In this document: positions 7,348 through 11,984 of the stretch, piece after piece
How positions within the stretch are numbered: the first letter of the stretch is position 1
Layout of the letters: the number at the start of each line of letters is the position of its first letter
Assembly (NCBI GenBank): GCA_029858605.1
Contig: JAOUET010000039.1
Span: forward strand, 1-11,984
Length of the DNA: 11,984 nucleotides
Direction: 5' to 3'
Source: Coriobacteriia bacterium
GTDB taxonomy: Bacteria > Actinomycetota > Coriobacteriia > Anaerosomatales > JAENZW01
The notes under the pieces: generated by a model
What the model saw: the letters and a program-made list of their open reading frames with translations, nothing else
Databases searched by the model: none
Told to the model about the DNA's origin: nothing
Made by a program: the position numbers and the translations under genes

Positions 7348-8634
7348 ATGCGAGTACTCGTGCTCGGCGGGGGTGGGCGAGAGCACGCCATCGTCGCGAA
7401 ACTGATCGAGTCACCGTCGGTCGAAGATGTTCTTGTCGCACCCGGCAACGGGGGCACCGCCTCGGTTGCGACCAACGCCACCGTCAATGCCGAAGACGGT
7501 GCGGCTGTGGCAGCTTTCGCCCTCGACCGGGGTGTGGATCTAGTCGTGATCGGACCCGAAGCGCCACTGGTGGCCGGCGTCGCAGACGCAGTGCGGGACG
7601 CCGGGGTGCCCACGTTTGGTCCGGGGGCCGCCGGAGCCAGAATCGAGGGCTCCAAACGGTTCGCCAAAGAGCTCATGGTGCGCCACGGTATCCCAACGGG
7701 ATTCTCGGAGTCGTTCACCGATGAAGCTGGTGCGCTCGACTATCTGGCCGAAGTCGGAGCGCCCATCGTGGTCAAGGCCGATGGGCTCGCCGCTGGCAAG
7801 GGTGTGACGGTCGCGATGGACATCCACACCGCGCGCGAGGCGGTTCGAGATTGCTTCGCTGGCATGTTTGGCGAAGCGGGTTCGACGGTTCTCATCGAGG
7901 AGTTCCTGTCCGGCCCCGAATGCTCGATTCTTGCGTTCGTTGATGGCGCCACCGTCGTGCCGATGGCGCCGGCCCAAGACCACAAGCGCGCTTTCGATGG
8001 AGACGAAGGGCCGAACACCGGTGGAATGGGGGTCTACTCGCCGGTGCCGATCGTGACCGACGGGGAGCATGCAGCGATGCTGGACGTGTTGGAGCGGACA
8101 GCGGTCGGGCTGCGGTCCGAGGGCATCGACTACCGGGGGGTCCTGTACGGCGGCTTCATCCTCACGGACGAGGGCCCCAAGGTGCTCGAGTTCAACGCGA
8201 GGTTCGGCGATCCTGAGACGCAGGTGGTTCTTCCTCGGCTGGAAGGCGACTTTGCCGAGATACTGCTCGCGACTGCGACGGACAGGCTTGCGGACACTTC
8301 GATCTCCTGGCGCGACGAATGGGCGGTGTGCGTCGTGCTGGCGTCCGGCGGCTATCCCGGCGACTATGCGAAGGGCAAGCCGATCCGTGGCATCGCGGAC
8401 GCCGAATCGCTATCGGGTGTCATCGTCTACCACGCGGGCACCTCTCTTGACGGTCGCGGAGCCCCACTGACAGCGGGCGGGCGGGTTCTGAACGTCGTTG
8501 CGCTCGGATCCGACTTCGCGAGCGCACGCGAGCGTGCCTACGAGGCGGTCGAGCGCATCTCGTGGGACGAGATGTTCTTCCGCACCGATATCGGAGCGCG
8601 AGCCGCGCGAGGCCGTTCGGCCTGGGAAGCATAG
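7348..8634 (+). CDS. purD: Phosphoribosylamine-glycine ligase (GAR synthetase)
   Basis: Second step of de novo purine synthesis: ATP-dependent ligation of glycine to 5-phosphoribosylamine. The protein is 428 aa, the usual length for a monofunctional bacterial PurD. The start ATG has GGGAGAGG a few bases upstream. Domains in order are the N-terminal domain with VLGGGGREHAI (5-15), the ATP-grasp core with VVKADGLAAGKGV (141-153) as the glycine-rich ATP loop, MAPAQDHKRAFDGDEGPNTG (206-225), EFNARFGDPETQ (281-292, metal and nucleotide binding), and the C-terminal domain with VLASGGYPGDY. All catalytic blocks look intact. The radical SAM gene begins 7 bases after its TAG stop, so the two are probably co-transcribed. 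Confidence 0.99.
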   Translation: MRVLVLGGGGREHAIVAKLIESPSVEDVLVAPGNGGTASVATNATVNAEDGAAVAAFALDRGVDLVVIGPEAPLVAGVADAVRDAGVPTFGPGAAGARIEGSKRFAKELMVRHGIPTGFSESFTDEAGALDYLAEVGAPIVVKADGLAAGKGVTVAMDIHTAREAVRDCFAGMFGEAGSTVLIEEFLSGPECSILAFVDGATVVPMAPAQDHKRAFDGDEGPNTGGMGVYSPVPIVTDGEHAAMLDVLERTAVGLRSEGIDYRGVLYGGFILTDEGPKVLEFNARFGDPETQVVLPRLEGDFAEILLATATDRLADTSISWRDEWAVCVVLASGGYPGDYAKGKPIRGIADAESLSGVIVYHAGTSLDGRGAPLTAGGRVLNVVALGSDFASARERAYEAVERISWDEMFFRTDIGARAARGRSAWEA

Positions 8635-8641
8635 GCCCCGC

Positions 8642-10009
8642 ATGTTCGCAGAGCGGCTGCTCACCGCGGTAGTCCGCAGGGCGAACTGCCGCTATCTGCG
8701 CCTCGAGCCCGCCGATGCGAATGAGCTGCCGGTACCGCGTCCCGGCGTCAGATACATGCTCTACGTGCACGTCCCGTTCTGCACGAGGCTGTGCCCGTAT
8801 TGCTCCTTCAACCGGTATCCGTTCGAGCAGGAGCGCGCAGAGGAGTACTTCAAGCGGCTTCGGGCGGAGATGCGGATGATTTCCGATCTGGGATACGATT
8901 TCGCCGGGATGTACGTCGGTGGCGGGACGCCCACCGTGATAATCGAGGAACTCGTGGAAACGATCGATCTCGCTCGCGAGTTGTTCTCGATTCGTGAGGT
9001 GTCGAGCGAGACGAACCCGGATCACCTCGTACCCGAGGTCGTCGATCCTCTGGTCGACAGGGTGCATCGTTTCAGTGTCGGCGTGCAGAGCTTCGACGAC
9101 GGCCTGCTCGAGCGAATGGACCGCTTCGACAAGTACGGCTCGGGTGAGGAAATGCTCGAGAGAATCCAATCGGTCGCGGGACGCTTCCACTCGCTCAATG
9201 TCGACATGATATTCAACTTTCCCAGTCAGACCGAGCGGATGCTGGAGCGCGACGTGGAGATGCTAATCGCGTCTGGCACGAACCAAACGACGTTCTACCC
9301 GCTCATGGCATCTCCGGCAGTGCGCGAATCACTGCGCCAAAGCGTGGGCGAGGTCTCCTACGCTCGAGAGCACGACTTCTATGAACTGCTGTGCGACCGG
9401 CTCGGGGGCCGTTTCGAGCACGCCAGCGCTTGGACGTTCTCTCGTGTCGGTGGCGGGATGATCGACGAGTACATAGTCGACTATGACGAGTACGTCGGAA
9501 TCGGGTCGGGCGCATTCAGCTTCCTCGACGGGGTCCTGTGGGTGAACAGCTTCTCGCTGGCGGACTACACGTCGCGAGTTGACGCCGGGCTGACACCCGC
9601 AACGACGTTTCGCACTTTCTCGGTCAAAGAGCAGATGCGTTACCGGTTCATGATGGGACTCTTCGGCTTGGAGTTCGACAAGCGCAGTTTCGCGCAGGAT
9701 TTCGGCATGACTGCCGAACAGGGGTTGCCCGTCGAGATGGCGTTCATGCGCGCCGCCGGGGCATTCCGGACAAACGATGCCGAGCGCGCGACGCTCACCG
9801 ACAAAGGGAGATACCTGCTGGTGGCGATGATGCGCGAGTTCTTCGTGGGAGTGAACGTCGTGCGTGACCAGGCGAGAGCCGCTCTGCCGCCGGAGGAGAG
9901 GAACCTGCTCTTCGGCGAGACGGAAGAGTGCACCGAGTTCCAGGCTGCTGCTGCGGCTCAAACCGAGGACGCAGAGCACTTTCCACTCCCGCCCGAGTCG
10001 AGGCGGTAG
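8642..10009 (+). CDS. Radical SAM protein, HemW/ChuW-like family
   Basis: Predicted cytoplasmic radical SAM enzyme of 455 aa from ATG 8642. The frame is open further upstream, but that stretch overlaps purD and does not look like protein. The cluster motif is FCTRLCPYC (Cys47, Cys51, Cys54; CX3CX2C) followed by SFN, as in HemW and ChuW-type proteins (CX3CX2CxF), not the CX3CX2CxC of the oxygen-independent coproporphyrinogen oxidase HemN. GGGTPT (93-98) is the SAM-binding glycine-rich motif. SSETNPDHL, SVGVQSFDDGLLERMDR (145-161), VDMIFNFPSQT and YVGIGSGAFSFLDG follow family order. A HemN_C-like winged region lies at about 328-405. Automated labels would say coproporphyrinogen oxidase, but that is doubtful; haem handling or a different radical reaction is equally possible. 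The ribosome binding site is weak, so translation may be coupled to purD. Confidence 0.85.
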   Translation: MFAERLLTAVVRRANCRYLRLEPADANELPVPRPGVRYMLYVHVPFCTRLCPYCSFNRYPFEQERAEEYFKRLRAEMRMISDLGYDFAGMYVGGGTPTVIIEELVETIDLARELFSIREVSSETNPDHLVPEVVDPLVDRVHRFSVGVQSFDDGLLERMDRFDKYGSGEEMLERIQSVAGRFHSLNVDMIFNFPSQTERMLERDVEMLIASGTNQTTFYPLMASPAVRESLRQSVGEVSYAREHDFYELLCDRLGGRFEHASAWTFSRVGGGMIDEYIVDYDEYVGIGSGAFSFLDGVLWVNSFSLADYTSRVDAGLTPATTFRTFSVKEQMRYRFMMGLFGLEFDKRSFAQDFGMTAEQGLPVEMAFMRAAGAFRTNDAERATLTDKGRYLLVAMMREFFVGVNVVRDQARAALPPEERNLLFGETEECTEFQAAAAAQTEDAEHFPLPPESRR

Positions 10010-10035
10010 CTGAGGGCGGAAGAGGCGAGCGGACC

Positions 10036-10064
10036 TTGCGCGTGCCTCGATGCTCCGGTACTTT
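10036..10064 (+). promoter_or_regulatory. Weak promoter candidate before purE
   Basis: TTGCGC (10036-10041), a 17-bp spacer and TACTTT (10059-10064) lie in the 88-base gap ahead of purE. Spacing is ideal but each box matches the consensus at only three positions. purE may simply be read through from the upstream genes. Confidence 0.2.
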
Positions 10065-10097
10065 CGACTGGTTGCAGCCCGGAAGGGGAGGCCATCA

Positions 10098-10559
10098 ATG
10101 GCTGACACGGCACTCGTAGGCATCATCGTGGGTTCGAAGTCGGACATGGCCGTGATGGAGGAGTGCACTGCCCAGCTCGAGGAGTTGGGCGTTGCGCACG
10201 AGGTGCTGGTCGCCAGCGCGCATCGCAATCCCGAGCGAGTGCGTGAATGGGCTGGTACCGCTGCGGACCGGGGGCTGAAGGTGATCGTGGCGGCGGCAGG
10301 CAAAGCCGCGCACCTCGGCGGGGTCGTTGCGGCGATGACCACCCTGCCCGTGATTGCCGTGCCGATGAAGACCTCCGATTTGGGAGGACTCGACTCTCTG
10401 CTGTCGATGGTCCAGATGCCGACCGGCGTTCCGGTCGCCTGCGTGGCCATCGACGGCGCCAAGAACGCAGCGATCCTTGCGACGCAGATTCTCGGCACGT
10501 CGATGCCCGAGTACGGCGAACGCGTCGCGGCACTCAAGCGAGAGCTGGCCGATTCCTAG
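10098..10559 (+). CDS. purE: N5-carboxyaminoimidazole ribonucleotide mutase / AIR carboxylase subunit
   Basis: Small purine-pathway enzyme that produces CAIR, the substrate of SAICAR synthetase. It is 153 aa from ATG 10098, which has GGGGAGG six bases upstream; an upstream in-frame ATG (10050) lacks one. Motifs are GIIVGSKSDM (substrate loop), ASAHRNPERV (the catalytic-histidine loop), VAAAGKAAHLGGVVAAMT and LDSLLSMVQMPTGVPVA. These fit the bacterial class I mutase fold better than the class II (animal-type) enzymes, which have a different AGRSN block. The Lys in GKAAHL and the Asn in SAHRNP differ from the E. coli pattern. No purK is visible beside it, so whether the enzyme uses N5-CAIR depends on a purK elsewhere. 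Confidence 0.97.
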   Translation: MADTALVGIIVGSKSDMAVMEECTAQLEELGVAHEVLVASAHRNPERVREWAGTAADRGLKVIVAAAGKAAHLGGVVAAMTTLPVIAVPMKTSDLGGLDSLLSMVQMPTGVPVACVAIDGAKNAAILATQILGTSMPEYGERVAALKRELADS

Positions 10560-10592
10560 GACTGACCAACGCCACGGGCGAGATTCGAGCGT

Positions 10593-10606
10593 GGTGCCGG
10601 GGCACC
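10593..10606 (+). terminator. Possible terminator-like hairpin after purE
   Basis: GGTGC and GCACC pair perfectly around a CGGG loop, 33 bases after the purE stop. There is no following T-run, so it is not a classical intrinsic terminator. Confidence 0.25.
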
Positions 10607-10890
10607 GGCGTCGACACGCGATGCTTGCCCGCCTCAGGCGCCACCAATCTCAGTTGCAGATGTGCCGATACATGTGGTGTCGGACCTGGCGCGTCTTGGT
10701 GGCATCGTTCCACGTGGAGGGCGGCAGAACGAACGTGCTCGCGAGGGCAGGATGTCCTCTGGGCCCCCCGAAGCGACGACATCGCCGGTCATCGGCATCT
10801 CCCCCGTCCACGAATCCCCATCATTTCCCGCTCGATTTCGGTCGAATGAATCCGCGCGCGACCGATGCCGCGAACCTCTCGCGTCGCCGC

Positions 10891-10915
10891 AGCGACTGCC
10901 ACAAGGGCGGTCGCT
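10891..10915 (+). other. Ten-pair stem-loop upstream of msrA
   Basis: AGCGACTGCC pairs with GGCGGTCGCT (one T-G wobble) around the five-base loop ACAAG, about 80 bases before the msrA start. No T-run follows. It could be a factor-dependent terminator, a leader element of msrA or chance in GC-rich DNA. Confidence 0.35.
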
Positions 10916-10983
10916 CGTCTACGCCGAAGTGTCAGGATCACGCTGCACCTGGCGTGTACCTTGCTCCGGCAGAAGGTGACAAG

Positions 10984-10988
10984 AGGAG
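10984..10988 (+). promoter_or_regulatory. Ribosome binding site deciding the msrA start
   Basis: AGGAG sits five bases before GTG 10994, within the purine-rich run AAGAGGAG. This places translation initiation 111 bases before the in-frame TGA, which supports read-through of the TGA over a restart downstream of it. The GTG at 11147 has no comparable site. Confidence 0.75.
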
Positions 10989-10993
10989 CGCAC

Positions 10994-11689
10994 GTGGACT
11001 TGCTGCGAAAAGGAACTGCCGACGAGGCGCCCATCCAACAGACGCGACCTTCGATCGATCTGAAGGCTTCATCTTCGACTGCCACCGCCACTTTTGCGGC
11101 GGGTTGATTCTGGGGTCCCGACGCCCGGTTCGGGCTCGTCGATGGTGTGGTTCGAACGCGCGTGGGCTATGCGGGCGGGACCGCGCCGGACCCGACCTAT
11201 GATCTCCTCGGGGATCACACCGAGTGCATCCAGGTTGACTACGATCCCGCGCGCATTCCGTACGAGGATCTCGTGGAGGCGTTCTGGGCCGTGCACAGCC
11301 CGCTCAAGCCGGCGCTTTCGACCCAGTACGCATCGCTGATTCTCTGTCACGACGCGGAACAGCTGTCTGTAGCACGCGCGTCCCGCGAACGCGTTGCCGG
11401 GCGGGTCGGCAGACGCGTGCACACGGAGGTGCGCATGCTGGATCGTTTCTACGTGGCCGAGGACTACCACCAGAAGCACGCGCTGCGTGGCGATTCCGTG
11501 CTGGTTTCGGAAGTACACGGCTACTGCCGTGATGAAGCGTCACTCCGCGACTCTACCGCCGCCGCCCGCCTGAACGGGTACGCATACGGACTGGGCTCGC
11601 GGGTGCGAGTGGAGATGGACATCGAGTCACTCGGGCTGAGTGACGTCGGGGCGCGTCACCTTAGGTCGATTGTGCGGAACGGCCGGTAG
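10994..11689 (+). CDS. msrA: Peptide methionine-S-sulfoxide reductase, predicted selenoprotein (in-frame TGA)
   Basis: Reduces the S epimer of methionine sulfoxide. Read from GTG 10994 to TAG 11689, it encodes 231 residues if TGA 11105-11107 is decoded as selenocysteine (U38). The residues around it, ATFAAG-U-FWGPDARFG, match the MsrA active site GCFWG with the TGA exactly in place of the nucleophilic cysteine. The same frame continues without interruption through RTRVGYAGGT (54-63), DHTECIQVDYDP (74-85, with the conserved Glu77) and FYVAEDYHQKHAL (152-164, conserved Asp and Tyr). A conventional gene finder would start at GTG 11147 and lose the active site. Other cysteines are C78, C118 and C178; only C178 lies after the AEDYHQ motif and could resolve a selenenyl intermediate. 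msrB follows after 12 bases. The alternative is a nonsense-mutated pseudogene, less likely given the position of the TGA and the stem-loop after it. Confidence 0.88.
11105..11107 (+). other. In-frame TGA, predicted selenocysteine codon
   Basis: TGA replaces the catalytic cysteine codon of MsrA (residue 38). It is preceded by GGT and followed by TTC TGG GGT, coding the FWG of the active site. TGA ends two other genes in this window, so decoding here would have to depend on context. Confidence 0.85.
11119..11141 (+). promoter_or_regulatory. SECIS-like stem-loop in msrA
   Basis: In the mRNA, CGACG (11119-11123) pairs with CGTCG (11137-11141), and CCCG (11124-11127) with CGGG (11131-11134). The apical loop is GTT (11128-11130) and a two-base bulge, C11135 T11136, lies on the 3' side. 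The stem begins 11 bases after the TGA and the apical loop G is 21 bases after it, within the spacing known for bacterial SECIS elements. A loop with G followed by U and a bulged U are features recognised by SelB in E. coli fdhF; there the bulged U is on the 5' side, so recognition details may differ. Confidence 0.65.
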
Positions 11690-11701
11690 GGGCGCACGCC
11701 A

Positions 11702-11984
11702 ATGGTGAAGAGAATCGACAGAACCGATGACGAATGGCGGGCGCTGCTGACGCGGGAGCAGTTCCGCGTGCTAAGGCGATCCGGGACCGAGGCGCCGTTC
11801 TCCGGGGAGTATTCGGATCTGGAGGACGCCGGGACCTACTCGTGTGCCGGGTGCGGAAACCCCGTGTTCTCGTCTCAGGCAAAGTACCGTTCCGAATGTG
11901 GTTGGCCGAGCTTCTTCGCCCCGATCACCGAGGATGCGGTAACCGAGTACGTCGATGCCGGTTTCGGGATGATTCGCATGGAGG
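11702..11984 (+). CDS. msrB: Peptide methionine-R-sulfoxide reductase, partial (C-terminus beyond the window edge)
   Basis: Reduces the R epimer of protein methionine sulfoxide, complementing MsrA. ATG 11702 lies 12 bases after the msrA stop, with a modest AGGGG site upstream, and the frame is open to the window end (94 visible residues). The start of the SelR/MsrB domain is clear: WRALLTREQFRVLRRSGTEA (12-31), PFSGEY, the first zinc-site pair CAGC (Cys48, Cys51), and KYRSECGWPSF (61-71), in which Cys66 occupies the usual resolving-cysteine position. The second zinc CxxC and the catalytic residue of the RYCxNS block lie outside the window, so it cannot be said whether the nucleophile is cysteine or selenocysteine. 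The tandem msrA-msrB arrangement is common and supports a shared transcript. Confidence 0.95.
   Translation, partial: MVKRIDRTDDEWRALLTREQFRVLRRSGTEAPFSGEYSDLEDAGTYSCAGCGNPVFSSQAKYRSECGWPSFFAPITEDAVTEYVDAGFGMIRME

Larger units (their letters stand above)
10560..10993 (+). other. Long intergenic region without a recognisable gene
   Basis: Between purE and msrA no reading frame on either strand looks like protein: the open frames are arginine-, serine- and histidine-rich shadows without ribosome binding sites or known motifs. I looked for a tRNA, especially a selenocysteine tRNA, and found no T-arm GGTTCGA-type sequence in a tRNA context. The tract holds two notable hairpins, listed separately, and presumably the msrA promoter, which I could not place. 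TACCTT at 10957-10962 is the only -10-like hexamer near the gene. Confidence 0.6.

Noticed and set aside
10640..10703. Eight-base inverted repeat GCCACCAA / TTGGTGGC with a 48-base spacer
   Set aside because: Perfect 8-base repeats are expected by chance in a few hundred bases of GC-rich sequence, and it does not extend.
11105..11107. Reading the TGA as a nonsense mutation making msrA a pseudogene
   Set aside because: A random stop would rarely hit exactly the catalytic Cys codon. Both sides are intact, the start signal is strong and a SECIS-like stem-loop follows. It cannot be wholly excluded without the rest of the genome.
11148..11156. GGTTCGAAC, resembling a tRNA T-loop
   Set aside because: It falls in well-conserved msrA coding sequence (VVRTR) and no acceptor, D or anticodon arm can be drawn around it.
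11147..11689. MsrA starting at GTG 11147 as a complete 180-residue protein
   Set aside because: This version lacks the GCFWG active site and has no ribosome binding site. It is what a gene finder that ignores selenocysteine would report.
1..11984. CRISPR array, insertion sequence, prophage or toxin-antitoxin elements
   Set aside because: No regularly spaced repeats, transposase or integrase motifs, or small paired regulators were seen on either strand.

Overview
The window reads like a stretch of a high-GC Gram-positive (Actinomycetota-like) chromosome. Codons are strongly G/C-ended, GTG starts are common and Shine-Dalgarno sites are clear. A Coriobacteriia-like anaerobe would fit the gene mix (possible selenocysteine use, a HemW/ChuW-type radical SAM protein, a YbhGFSR-like exporter), but that placement is inference from gene content and no marker in the window proves it. 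The window contains no rRNA, tRNA, insertion sequence or CRISPR array that I can see.

Left part (1-4024, minus strand): a four-gene export operon transcribed leftwards. In order of transcription it encodes a secreted or lipoprotein-like HlyD-type adaptor with a long coiled coil, a second membrane-anchored HlyD/YbhG-type adaptor, an ABC ATPase of the YbhF type, and an ABC-2 permease cut by the window edge. Genes 2-3 and 3-4 overlap by 1 and 4 bases. A clear promoter (TTGACA, 16-bp spacer, TACCAT) sits directly upstream of the first gene and fixes its start.

Middle (4025-10559, plus strand): a divergent region with a hairpin-rich leader, then purA, a membrane glycosyltransferase of family 2, purD, a HemW/ChuW-like radical SAM protein and purE. 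Three purine-biosynthesis genes (AMP branch, GAR synthesis, AIR carboxylation) are therefore interleaved with two genes that are not purine enzymes. purD follows the glycosyltransferase by 28 bases, and the radical SAM gene follows purD by 7.

Right part (10560-11984, plus strand): about 430 bases without a credible gene, then msrA and the start of msrB, which together repair both stereoisomers of oxidised methionine. The key observation is that the msrA reading frame carries an in-frame TGA exactly at the codon for the catalytic cysteine of the GCFWG motif. The frame is intact on both sides, a strong ribosome binding site and GTG start lie upstream, and a 9-bp bulged stem-loop sits 11 bases after the TGA, where a bacterial SECIS element belongs. 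The simplest reading is a selenocysteine-containing MsrA. TGA is used as a true stop elsewhere in the window, so global recoding is not the explanation. The selenocysteine machinery (selA, selB, selC, selD) is not in the window.
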